Made by a program: the position numbers and the translations under genes
Notes under the pieces: model-generated
The model's input: only the letters and a program-made list of their open reading frames with translations
Databases searched by the model: none
Told to the model about the DNA's origin: nothing
Part shown: piece after piece, positions 52,365 through 61,118 of the stretch
Layout of the letters: every line of letters starts with the position of its first letter
Position numbering within the stretch: position 1 is the stretch's first letter
Origin: Ignavibacteriales bacterium
GTDB lineage: Bacteria > Bacteroidota > Ignavibacteria > Ignavibacteriales > Ignavibacteriaceae
NCBI GenBank assembly: GCA_015709675.1
Contig: CP054182.1
Span: 2,335,448 to 2,399,447, forward strand
Reading direction: 5' to 3'
Length of the DNA stretch: 64,000 nt

Positions 52365-53816
52365 ATGAAATATATATCAATGAAAAGAATTTTACTGATG
52401 ACTGTGTTGCTGCTCCCTATGGCGGGCTGCAATTCGGTATTTGAATATATCTTTCTTCCACCGGGAAGGACTGAACTTACCGTAGTTCCTGATGCAGATG
52501 CCATTGCGGCACTGGCAGATTCAGGTTACTCAATCAGCCCGTCCGGTGATGCTATTGTTTATGACGCACGTACCTGGAAGTTTGAAATAAAATATGTCAC
52601 TGATTATCAGCTGAATACTTTTGAATTCCCTCAGGAGTCGGATGATTTTGAATTTTCAGCGAATCCTTATACCTACGGCAACTGGATAGATCCTGAAAAG
52701 GGATACACGCCAAAAAGATTCAGTGTTTTCCAGGTTACTATATTCAATTATTCAGGCGCTAAACTGAATTATGACCCTGAACTTTCCATGCTGCTTTCTG
52801 ACAGAGGAGATAAATTTGAAGCCTATGCCCGTGAAAAGAAGAACGCCAAAAATCTGAGCATAGAAGAATATTACCAGAAATTGAAAGGTACATCCGGTTC
52901 TGATGAAGAAATTTTTGAAACCAGAATGGGTATTGCCCGCCGTACGATGCTTTATTTCGGAAAGCCGGTATATAAGGGTGACAGCCGCGATGGTTTAGTG
53001 GTATTTGATCCCGTGGTTGACGAAGTTGAACGGTTAAAGATTGATGTGAAAAAGTTCATAACTGCTTATGATGAGAATAATGAACCGTCTGAATTTAAGG
53101 ATATGGTATTTTATTTTAAGCAGGTACCTTATGAACGTCCGCAGAGTGCCGGGCAGTCAGATTCAGATACTTCAAAATCAGGAAAGAAATCCGTAAAGAT
53201 AAGCCAGATCATCTACACCTCTCAGGGAGGTGCACTGACGTATGATCCGCCATGGAATCCGGTGCCGAGGGCTATGAATCAGATCGTTGCATATATAGAC
53301 CGGAATATGCCGACCAATTCAAGGGCATATTCGGGCACTTTCAGTGACCCCAATGTGCAGGAGTCAAAGATTGCATTTCTCCTCGCTAACGGTCAGAAGC
53401 CTGAATTCATGCAGACATTTGTGGACGGTTGTGCTGAATATCTCAGTTCAGGAGGATTTCTGTTCATTGATAATGCTCATTTTAAGAATGAATATCCATT
53501 CGCTCAGTATTACGAAACGTTCCTGAAAGATGTTCAGTCTTCAATAGGTTCTTCGGCGGAAATCAGAAATATTCCGATGACGCATGAGATATTTAACGTC
53601 CCTAACAAGTTTGATGTTCTTCCCCAGGGTATTGATGAGGTAACTCCCGGTTTTCAGAAGACAACCGTTCTGAGGGGATTATTCATTGATAAACGGCTTG
53701 CTGCAGTGCTTTCTCCGAAAGGATATACAACACTATGGGCAGAGCAGGGTGCCGGCTATGATTTTGCCGGATATTACGAATTTGCAGTCAATATATTCAA
53801 CTATGTGTTAAAATGA
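52365..53816 (+). CDS. DUF4159-type lipoprotein
   Basis: 483 aa. Signal peptide with lipobox (PMAGC, Cys23 from ATG 52365; an ATG at 52380 is also possible). An N-terminal beta region (about 30-250) is unassigned. The C-terminal half (about 280-483) matches the DUF4159 domain of the 48298 protein: 'YLSSGGFLFIDNAHF', 'LRGLFIDKRLAAVLSPKGY', and 'YYEFAVNIFNYVL'. So two DUF4159 proteins, one inner-membrane and one lipoprotein, flank exbBDD-pstS. The ATGA overlap with the following gene shows coupling. Confidence 0.82.
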   Translation: MKYISMKRILLMTVLLLPMAGCNSVFEYIFLPPGRTELTVVPDADAIAALADSGYSISPSGDAIVYDARTWKFEIKYVTDYQLNTFEFPQESDDFEFSANPYTYGNWIDPEKGYTPKRFSVFQVTIFNYSGAKLNYDPELSMLLSDRGDKFEAYAREKKNAKNLSIEEYYQKLKGTSGSDEEIFETRMGIARRTMLYFGKPVYKGDSRDGLVVFDPVVDEVERLKIDVKKFITAYDENNEPSEFKDMVFYFKQVPYERPQSAGQSDSDTSKSGKKSVKISQIIYTSQGGALTYDPPWNPVPRAMNQIVAYIDRNMPTNSRAYSGTFSDPNVQESKIAFLLANGQKPEFMQTFVDGCAEYLSSGGFLFIDNAHFKNEYPFAQYYETFLKDVQSSIGSSAEIRNIPMTHEIFNVPNKFDVLPQGIDEVTPGFQKTTVLRGLFIDKRLAAVLSPKGYTTLWAEQGAGYDFAGYYEFAVNIFNYVLK

Positions 53817-54409
53817 TGAAATTGAATTCTTTCTACGCATTTTTGCTGGCAATGCTGCTGATATTTACTCAGCAGAATTTATTTGCACAGCAGTCACTTG
53901 CATATAAAACCTCCCCCTCTTACGAAAAGTCTGCGGGCTGGCTTGACTGGTCTGACAGGGAAGTTCGTGCTGCCTGGCTTTCTGCTATCATCCCGGGTGC
54001 CGGACAAACTTTTCTCGGGCATGATTATAAAGGTGCGGGTTTAACCCTCGGTTTTTATGGCAGTCTGTTAACGGCCATTCTGGCAGAAAACAACTTCCAT
54101 GCCCGTCAGGACAGAATAAAAACTCTGACTAATGATTATAACGGTGCTGGTAATTACAATCTGGCCAATTACTACTGGGATCAGATTCAGTTCGAAAAAG
54201 GGAACCGGGATAATGATGTAAAGAGAAGAGACCTATTTATTCTGGTTACTGCCGCAGTTTATATTTACAATATGGTGGATATTCTCTACCTTACCGAGGA
54301 TAAAGGAGGTGTAGGGTTTACCTTTGCTCCCGATTTCAAGGATGTTGAAGGTGTGAACGGCGTTACATCTCTTTATAGTGGTATTGCTCTTAAGATAAAT
54401 CTTCCCTAA
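53813..54409 (+). CDS. DUF5683 domain membrane protein
   Basis: 198 aa. Signal peptide to about 25 (LFAQ). DUF5683 features: 'RAAWLSAIIPGAGQTFLGHDYKGAGLTLGFYGSLL' (core IIPGAGQ) with a membrane helix, a polar loop 'YNLANYYWDQIQFEKGN', and a second helix 'RRDLFILVTAAVYIYNMVDILY'. It ends in a beta part. Function unknown. Starts in an ATGATG overlapping the previous TGA. Confidence 0.8.
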   Translation: MMKLNSFYAFLLAMLLIFTQQNLFAQQSLAYKTSPSYEKSAGWLDWSDREVRAAWLSAIIPGAGQTFLGHDYKGAGLTLGFYGSLLTAILAENNFHARQDRIKTLTNDYNGAGNYNLANYYWDQIQFEKGNRDNDVKRRDLFILVTAAVYIYNMVDILYLTEDKGGVGFTFAPDFKDVEGVNGVTSLYSGIALKINLP

Positions 54410-54415
54410 CTTTTA

Positions 54416-54826
54416 ATGACGATGAAAAAATTTATAGTATTCTTACCCTTATTTCTGGTATTGCTGGTTTCGGGCTGTGACGCTCCTGAAGCAGTGGTTG
54501 AACCAACGCATTTTACCCGGGTCCCGGTTCCCATAAATCTGGCGGCAATTACTGATACAACGGAAACAGGAAAAATTAAAGTGACGCTTACCTGGGGGGT
54601 CCCCTCAACACAAAATTTGCGAAACTTTGAGGTTTATCGCACAACCCTAGCAAAAACAAACCGTTATTTCCCCCTGATTCCGACTACCACAACTACCACG
54701 TTTGTTGATTCATTCTCAGTTACTTTTACCGATACTTTTAAGGTTTATTATTATATTACCCCTACCGGTGAAGACCGGTTTATCGGGCGTAATTCTGATA
54801 CTTTATATGTTCCAATAACTAAATAA
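54416..54826 (+). CDS. Small lipoprotein with fibronectin III-like fold
   Basis: 136 aa. ATG 54416 (a second ATG two codons later). Signal with lipobox (LVSGC, Cys21-22). The mature part is one FN3-like domain ('KVTLTWGVPSTQNLRNFEVYRTTL' core LRNFEVYR, and 'KVYYYITPTGED'). It probably sits on the membrane as a binding module. Lies 6 bases after the DUF5683 gene and 12 before the large T9SS protein. Confidence 0.75.
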   Translation: MTMKKFIVFLPLFLVLLVSGCDAPEAVVEPTHFTRVPVPINLAAITDTTETGKIKVTLTWGVPSTQNLRNFEVYRTTLAKTNRYFPLIPTTTTTTFVDSFSVTFTDTFKVYYYITPTGEDRFIGRNSDTLYVPITK

Positions 54827-54838
54827 CCGGAGGCTTAC

Positions 54839-57607
54839 ATGCTCAAAAAGATACCGTTTATTGCTTTCCTTCTGGTTCTTCTGGCAATACCTGCCAAAGA
54901 AGCAGAAGCGCAGCAATTACTTGACAGTGCTGATGTGCTGTATTTTGACAATACATCAGACAATAATGTGGGTACCACGGGTACATTAATGAATGACCCC
55001 ACATACCGCGAATTTCCTCCTACTGTTCCGATTACACCGGGTGCAAATGATGGATTCTATTCGAATAACTCATCAATTTATCTCGGCGGTAATCATAGAA
55101 GAGCCAGCAGATTTGGTTCTGGCAATAATACCGGCGCACGTGCTCAGTATTATGCATCTCTTCAGACTTCAGATCATTATCTGATTTATCATCACATGAA
55201 CTCAGGAAATGCAACCAAAAATGCATATGTTACATTCCAGAGATTCGGTGAAGGAACAATCGCAGATTCTTTCAGATATGATATGTCGCTTAATAATACT
55301 CCTGATGGCTGGGGCTCATGGGTTCCCCTCGGAATTATTGAGGCATTCGCTGCGGATAGTTCGATCACAGTTGAAATTGGTCTTGACTCATTGGGTTCAA
55401 ATACCCTCCGTGTGGATGGTCTTGCTTTTGTAAGAAGCAGAAAAGCCGGCCCTGATATTGAGTTTGGTGCCCGCCGTTTCTCAAGAGTATTCACCAATCC
55501 TGCACAGGAAACCACTCTGGTACACAATTTTTATAGTGACCGTTCACTTCTTGGTTTCCCTGAAACCACCTTTAAGTATGGTTTCTATTCTGAAAAAGTT
55601 GTGCCAATCTATAACCTTGGCAGCCAGACCCTTACAGTTACAGGTTATGTTGCACAGACAACCCGTTACTCAGTCACAACTGCTTTCCCGATAAACATTC
55701 CTCCTGGAGGAAAAGCAAACATTACTGTTCGCTTCTCTCCTCTTGGTGAAGAAACCACATACGACACTCTGAAAATCCTCAGCAATGATGCTGAAGAACC
55801 GGAAGCTCTGCTGCCATGTATCGGTACGGGTATTAATTATAACTTTATTCTTAATGCAAGTACAACCGGCGGCGAACCTCACTGGAACGTGCCTAACAAT
55901 AGCGGTACATCCTCAACACTCGGTACATTCCTGAATTCCACTCCTTCACCTTATCCATATCCAATACCAGGCGGTAATATCGGATCCATTGTGAACACCG
56001 GTTCAGATCCTAATATCGCAGTATACTATGGATTCCAGGTCCCGGATACACTCTCAGGAAAATACTTCCTTGAATATTCAGGTCCGCTCGGATCATCAAA
56101 TGCTGCCCAGCAGGTAACAGCAGACATTGTAACTCCGTTCTATTTGAATCCGGATCCTGCACTGGGTGATACTCAGCGCGTTGTATTTAACTCCAGAATT
56201 TCTGGCGTTTTCTGGGGCAGATTAGGCGGAAACACCGTCTTCGAACTTAATGGCGGCGGTCCGACTGCAGTAAGATTCACCAACCCGCTTCAGGGTGGTA
56301 CTGAACTTTTACGTGCTGACCTTCTCCGCATAAGATTAGTGCCTATTGCTCCGACTGTTTCAACAAGTCTGGATCCTACCAGATTGCTTAACTTCGGTTC
56401 AGTATCTATCTATGATTCAATTCGTCTGCAGCAGTTCAATTTCCAGAGAAACTTTATAATTGGCTCAAACGGAGAAACTCCGCTGCGCGTTGATACTATT
56501 TACATGAAGAATGGCACTCAGTATAGCATCGCTAATCTTCCGACATTCCCGATTACTTTGCCGGCTATTGACGGTGAATATAATCTATTAATCAACTTCC
56601 TGCCGGATGAAATCATTAGTTATTCTGATACAATCTTTATCAAAACCAATGACCCTGTTGATACTCTTGTGGCTGTCAGACTGGCAGGGCAGGGTGTAGG
56701 TACCGGTATTCTCGTTGATGACACTGATCCAACGACTTACATCTTCCCGACAGAAGTTCAGGAATGGACAGGCGCTCCGGATCCGCTCAACATGGACAAA
56801 TGGTATCGCATTACCGGAAGCGGTGGTGCTAACCAGAACCGTCTGATCAAGTATATCTATTTCAACCCGATTAACGGAACCGAAACAGTTGAATGGTTCC
56901 CATACATCCCGTTCAAACCGGGCAGCACAACAAATGAAATTGACAGCTTTGACGTATTTGTTCAGCTCCCGACAAGTTCTTCAATTTCATCTCCGATGGC
57001 TAAATATTTAGTTCATCACCTCGGCTTTAACAGCCCTGATACCATTTATGTTAACCAGAATGGTACAGCAAATGGCGGCCAGGTTGGAGCATCAGGAAGA
57101 GTCCTTCTTGGAAGATTCCAGTTCCTCCGCGGCGGTCAGGATTATCATAATTCAGGTACCGTATTCGGTTATGTACAGCTCCTCAATGATACTGCCGCTG
57201 TTAGCTGGTATTACAGAGACAGCGTTGAAAACGTTGCAAAGAGAGATTCATTCGTACTGCGTGCGGATGCAATTATTCTTGAGCAGGCAGGTAATCCGCT
57301 TGTTATTACCGATCCGAGCCTGATTCCGGATGAGTTTGCACTCAGCCAGAACTTCCCGAATCCGTTCAACCCGACCACTCAGATTCGCTTCAGTCTGCCA
57401 ATGGACAGTGATGTAAGTCTGAAAATCTATGACATGCTTGGCAGGGAAGTTGCAACCCTGGTCAGGGGTGATCATAAGGCTGGTTACTATACTGTTGAAT
57501 GGAACGGACGTAATGATTACGGAGTCCCCGTTTCGAGCGGAATGTACATTTACCGCATAAAAGCCGGTAACTTTGTACAGACCAAAAAAATGATGATGAT
57601 GAAATAA
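54839..57607 (+). CDS. Secreted T9SS protein with golvesin-like and choice-of-anchor D domains
   Basis: 922 aa; ATG after CCGGAGG. Signal peptide to about 24 (EAEAQ). Residues about 25-200 look like a golvesin/xanthan-lyase CBD-like beta domain ('YLIYHHMNSGNATKNAYVTFQRFG', 'WGSWVPLGIIEAFAADSSITVEI', core 'LRVDGLAFVR'). Two choice-of-anchor D (ASH-type) repeats follow (about 205-325 and 510-620; 'NLGSQTLTVTGY', 'IPPGGKANITVRFSP'). The last 90 residues are a T9SS type A sorting domain (LSQNFPNPFNPTTQIRF ... KKMMMMK). Probably a surface-attached adhesin or carbohydrate-binding protein. Last gene of the array. Confidence 0.88.
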   Translation: MLKKIPFIAFLLVLLAIPAKEAEAQQLLDSADVLYFDNTSDNNVGTTGTLMNDPTYREFPPTVPITPGANDGFYSNNSSIYLGGNHRRASRFGSGNNTGARAQYYASLQTSDHYLIYHHMNSGNATKNAYVTFQRFGEGTIADSFRYDMSLNNTPDGWGSWVPLGIIEAFAADSSITVEIGLDSLGSNTLRVDGLAFVRSRKAGPDIEFGARRFSRVFTNPAQETTLVHNFYSDRSLLGFPETTFKYGFYSEKVVPIYNLGSQTLTVTGYVAQTTRYSVTTAFPINIPPGGKANITVRFSPLGEETTYDTLKILSNDAEEPEALLPCIGTGINYNFILNASTTGGEPHWNVPNNSGTSSTLGTFLNSTPSPYPYPIPGGNIGSIVNTGSDPNIAVYYGFQVPDTLSGKYFLEYSGPLGSSNAAQQVTADIVTPFYLNPDPALGDTQRVVFNSRISGVFWGRLGGNTVFELNGGGPTAVRFTNPLQGGTELLRADLLRIRLVPIAPTVSTSLDPTRLLNFGSVSIYDSIRLQQFNFQRNFIIGSNGETPLRVDTIYMKNGTQYSIANLPTFPITLPAIDGEYNLLINFLPDEIISYSDTIFIKTNDPVDTLVAVRLAGQGVGTGILVDDTDPTTYIFPTEVQEWTGAPDPLNMDKWYRITGSGGANQNRLIKYIYFNPINGTETVEWFPYIPFKPGSTTNEIDSFDVFVQLPTSSSISSPMAKYLVHHLGFNSPDTIYVNQNGTANGGQVGASGRVLLGRFQFLRGGQDYHNSGTVFGYVQLLNDTAAVSWYYRDSVENVAKRDSFVLRADAIILEQAGNPLVITDPSLIPDEFALSQNFPNPFNPTTQIRFSLPMDSDVSLKIYDMLGREVATLVRGDHKAGYYTVEWNGRNDYGVPVSSGMYIYRIKAGNFVQTKKMMMMK

Positions 57608-57620
57608 TTTTCATTTTTTC

Positions 57621-57655
57621 AAAAAGCCGCCCCGGACCGGGGCGGCTTTTTTTTT
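57621..57655 (+). terminator. Strong rho-independent terminator of the 39534-57607 array
   Basis: AAAAAGCCGCCCCGG-A-CCGGGGCGGCTTTTT: nearly uninterrupted inverted repeat followed by nine T. The first clear terminator after 39534. Confidence 0.93.
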
Positions 57656-57811
57656 GAGTTTTTCCCATGATTTTTATAAAAATCAAGGGTTTTTTCTTAA
57701 ATTCTATCTGATTTTATTGTGTTTTCTGCCTAACCGGAAGAATATAACGCCAGTTATTCTCAACGGATTAGGTCTATTTGCAGGTTGTTAATAAGGTGGA
57801 AGTTTCAGAAT

Positions 57812-58177
57812 ATGACTATGTCAGCACTTTTATATGATATCAGAAGGCCTGGAAGCAGGCTGCTTATTGTAACTCCACAGGGATCCAGGGCTACCCTTCA
57901 TGACGCCGGTTCATTCAGAGATATGATACTCGAAGAAATCGGAAACGGATGCAGAATACTTATCATCAATTTTGAGAAGGTTGATTTTATTGATTCTACA
58001 TTTATGGGTGCTTTGGTTGTCGGGTGGAAAAAAATTACTTCGTTAAACGGTTCGCTTGTCCTGACGAATCTGAATGACAAAATGAAGGATACATTTAACC
58101 TTACACAGCTTGATAAGAAGCTTACCATTGCTGAAACCGTGGCAGAAGCACTCCTGCTGTTTAAAGCTAAAGAATAA
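57812..58177 (+). CDS. STAS-domain protein (anti-sigma factor antagonist-like)
   Basis: 121 aa from ATG 57812 (a second ATG at 57818; the frame is open to a TTG at 57785). STAS fold with the key segment 'ILIINFEKVDFIDSTFMGALVVGWKKI' (core DFIDSTFMGAL), where Ser/Thr after Asp is the phosphorylation site in SpoIIAA/RsbV proteins. It should be switched by a kinase and the PP2C phosphatase encoded next (20 bases on). No RsbW-type kinase or sigma factor is nearby. Confidence 0.88.
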   Translation: MTMSALLYDIRRPGSRLLIVTPQGSRATLHDAGSFRDMILEEIGNGCRILIINFEKVDFIDSTFMGALVVGWKKITSLNGSLVLTNLNDKMKDTFNLTQLDKKLTIAETVAEALLLFKAKE

Positions 58178-58197
58178 TTTATATAGTAAAGGTTATT

Positions 58198-59364
58198 ATG
58201 ATACCGCCGAAGATACTTGTAGTTGATGATGAACCGGATCTGGAAATTCTTATGAAACAGAATTTCAGGCGGAGAATCCGTGCGGGGGAGCTTGATTTTG
58301 TTTTTGCTCAGAATGGTTTTCAGGCACTTGACCGCCTGAAGGAACATCCGGATGTTTCCATGGTTCTATCCGACATTAATATGCCGGAGATGGACGGTTT
58401 AACACTTCTTGACAGGGTTAGTGAAAAATACCCTCTGATCAGAACTGTTATCGTATCAGCATATGGTGACATGAAAAATCTCCGTACCGCGATGAATAAC
58501 GGGGCATTCGATTTTGTGAATAAGCCGATTGATTTTACCGATCTTGAAGCCACGGTTACCAAAACGCTCAATGAAATACAGAATCTGAAAAACGCTGAAC
58601 AGAATAAACAGAAACTGCAGTCAGTACAGCGTGAACTGCAGATTGGCCAGACCATTCAGAAGAGTTTTCTTCCCTCATATATACCGAAAGCAGAGGGGTG
58701 GGATTTAGCAAAGGTATTTACGCCCGCAAAAGAAGTAGCCGGTGATTTTTTTGATGTTTATGAATTACCGACACCAAATAAAATCGGGTTCGTGGTAGCT
58801 GATGTTTGCGGGAAAGGCGTTGGCCCTGCTCTTTTTATGACTCTTATCAGGAGTCTGATGAGGGCGTTTGGTGAATTTGGATCATTCACCGAAAAGGAAG
58901 CAGAAAAAACCATAACTCTGACGCATAACTACGTGATTCGTAACCATGAATCAGCTAATATGTTTGCGACTGTTTTTATCGGTACGCTTGATACCGTTAC
59001 CGGTAAAGTTGAATACGTAAATTGCGGACATAATCCGCCCTACGTCATAAGAAATAATAAGATTATCGCTGAACTCGAAATTACTGATCCTGTTGTCGGG
59101 TTATTTCCAAACGATGAGTTCCATACTAATGAAATTACTTTAGAGCCGGGGGACTCACTCTTCCTGTTTACTGATGGTGTAACCGATATCATCAATCCGC
59201 AGAATGAACTTTTTGGTGATGAGCGTTTGCGTTCATTTTTGGAAAAGGATATCGTTTCTGCTGAAGACACCCTGAAACAGCTTAATGCTGCTCTTTATGA
59301 GCATATGCAGACCGCTGATCAGTTTGATGATATAACGATGTTAATGATCAAAAGAAACAAATAA
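58198..59364 (+). CDS. Response regulator with PP2C/SpoIIE phosphatase output
   Basis: 388 aa. Receiver domain (residues 4-125): acidic 'VDDEPD', phospho-acceptor Asp in 'LSDINMPEMDGL', Ser/Tyr switch 'VSAYGDM', Lys in 'NKPIDF'. A coiled linker ('QSVQRELQIGQTIQKSFLPS') leads into a SpoIIE phosphatase domain (about 180-385): 'AKEVAGDFFDVY', 'VADVCGKGVGPALFM', 'LFLFTDGVTDIINPQ', 'DDITMLMI', with metal Asp residues intact. RsbU-like; it probably dephosphorylates the neighbouring STAS protein when a sensor kinase signals. No sensor kinase is in the window. Confidence 0.93.
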   Translation: MIPPKILVVDDEPDLEILMKQNFRRRIRAGELDFVFAQNGFQALDRLKEHPDVSMVLSDINMPEMDGLTLLDRVSEKYPLIRTVIVSAYGDMKNLRTAMNNGAFDFVNKPIDFTDLEATVTKTLNEIQNLKNAEQNKQKLQSVQRELQIGQTIQKSFLPSYIPKAEGWDLAKVFTPAKEVAGDFFDVYELPTPNKIGFVVADVCGKGVGPALFMTLIRSLMRAFGEFGSFTEKEAEKTITLTHNYVIRNHESANMFATVFIGTLDTVTGKVEYVNCGHNPPYVIRNNKIIAELEITDPVVGLFPNDEFHTNEITLEPGDSLFLFTDGVTDIINPQNELFGDERLRSFLEKDIVSAEDTLKQLNAALYEHMQTADQFDDITMLMIKRNK

Positions 59365-59378
59365 ACCGGTAAATCAGT

Positions 59379-61118
59379 ATGAAATTTAATTTACGCAACA
59401 AACTGCTGTTTTTTTCAGCAATGATTGCAATCCTGCCGCTTATTGTGGCCGGATATTTTATGATAAGCATCACCCAGGATGAGCTAAAGAGCGCAGCAAA
59501 TGATGAGCTCAGCACAACCGCTGATCAGCTTGCCAAAGAGATTGATAATTCATACACAGATTCCTGGGTAGCGCCCCTTGTCCTTATTAAAAACGCTCTC
59601 GAAAGTGATCAGCTCGGACTCGAAGAAACAGTCTCTTTAATTACCGGCACGAAAAATCTCACCGATATAATCGCCATGCAGATCACCGTGGAGGGAGCTA
59701 ATCCTGCATTAATTACACAGGATGAGATCAGCGCAAGGTTGTCAGAGAAAAATCTTTCTGCGTCAGATATTTTATTACTCGAAACTGATAAAATCAGGGA
59801 ACTGCTTGACGGCAAAGATTTCTTTTCCGGTGATCTCATTTATCAGAAAGAGGCTGATCTTTGGATGCTGAAGATCATCTTTAAATTAAAAAAGAAATTA
59901 TTTGGCAGAGAAACATATTTCTCAGCAATCATAAACCTTGACAGAATTAAACAGAGATTCCTTGAACATCCGTTTACCAAGACTGGTGAGATTACTCTGA
60001 TTGACAAAAACGGATCAAAACTTTTTGATCCCCAGAGAAAAGTACTTACTGATTACAAAGTGGTATCATCAGCACTCTCCTTTCTTAAAACAGGAACCCG
60101 TGCAATTGGTGTTGAACCATACACCCGCCCTGATGGGACAGCCATACTCGGCGCCTTTTCATTTCCTCTGAACCTTGATTTTGCAGTAATCTCCGAAAGA
60201 AGAGAATCAGATGCTTATCTGGCTGTTACAAAAATGTTTCAGAGTCTGTTAATCTGGGTAACTCTGGGACTCGGATTGGCAAGTTTCGGCGCAATTATTC
60301 TGGCACTGACGATTACCAGACCAATTATTAAAATCGGAGAAGTAGTTCAGGAAGTCGGAAAAGGTATTTTTTCTCTGCGGGTGCCTCCCATTAAATCAAA
60401 AGATGAGGTTAGCGAACTCGGACTCAGAATTAACGCGATGATCGAGGGTCTGCGTGAAAGATTTGAACTACAGAAGTTTGTATCCGGTCAGACCATTAAT
60501 GCAATTAAGGAACAGACTGAGGGAATTAAACTAGGTGGTGAAAGAAAAACTGCGACTGTATTCTTTTCAGATATTCGCGGTTTTACTGCATTCTCTGAAA
60601 AAGTTCAGCCAGAAAAAGTTATTGAAATGCTCAATACATTCCTTAAAGCTCAGGCTGAAATCGTAAAAAAATATAACGGTGATATTGATAAGTTTGTTGG
60701 AGATGAACTGGTTGCAGTCTTTCAGGGGAAAAGAATGGTGGAAAATGCCGTACTTGCATCAGTGGAAATTCATGAAAAAATAAAAGAACTTAACGCACTC
60801 CGCTCAGAGGGTTCGATTGCGATAGGTATAGGTATCAATACGGGAGAAATGGTTATGGGTGCAATGGGAAGTGAGGAGCGTATGGACTATACAATCCTGG
60901 GAGATAATGTAAACCTCGGAGCCAGACTCTGCTCTGCTGCTTCCCCTTATCAGACAATTCTTTCTGAAAAATCCTTTGAGTATATAAAAGATACCGGTTG
61001 GATTCATACTCAGAAACTTGAGCCGCTTAAGGTCAAGGGAAAAGAAAAGCCGATTACGATATATGAAGTTACGGGAATAGATTTTAACAGTAAACCACAA
61101 AATCTGACCATGGCCTGA
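59379..61118 (+). CDS. Membrane class III adenylate/guanylate cyclase with HAMP domain
   Basis: 579 aa. First transmembrane helix (about 10-30), a periplasmic sensor region (about 31-285) with Cache-like 'GEITLIDKNGSKLFDP', second helix (about 290-312), HAMP (about 313-365), and a class III cyclase domain (about 390-555). Metal-binding Asp398 ('FFSDIRGFT') and Asp442 ('FVGDEL') are both present, 44 residues apart, as in active cyclases, and 'GIGINTGEMVMGAMGSEERMDYT' follows (core NTGEMVMG). It should make cAMP or cGMP from NTP in response to an external cue. Overlaps the next start by one base (TGATG). Confidence 0.92.
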   Translation: MKFNLRNKLLFFSAMIAILPLIVAGYFMISITQDELKSAANDELSTTADQLAKEIDNSYTDSWVAPLVLIKNALESDQLGLEETVSLITGTKNLTDIIAMQITVEGANPALITQDEISARLSEKNLSASDILLLETDKIRELLDGKDFFSGDLIYQKEADLWMLKIIFKLKKKLFGRETYFSAIINLDRIKQRFLEHPFTKTGEITLIDKNGSKLFDPQRKVLTDYKVVSSALSFLKTGTRAIGVEPYTRPDGTAILGAFSFPLNLDFAVISERRESDAYLAVTKMFQSLLIWVTLGLGLASFGAIILALTITRPIIKIGEVVQEVGKGIFSLRVPPIKSKDEVSELGLRINAMIEGLRERFELQKFVSGQTINAIKEQTEGIKLGGERKTATVFFSDIRGFTAFSEKVQPEKVIEMLNTFLKAQAEIVKKYNGDIDKFVGDELVAVFQGKRMVENAVLASVEIHEKIKELNALRSEGSIAIGIGINTGEMVMGAMGSEERMDYTILGDNVNLGARLCSAASPYQTILSEKSFEYIKDTGWIHTQKLEPLKVKGKEKPITIYEVTGIDFNSKPQNLTMA

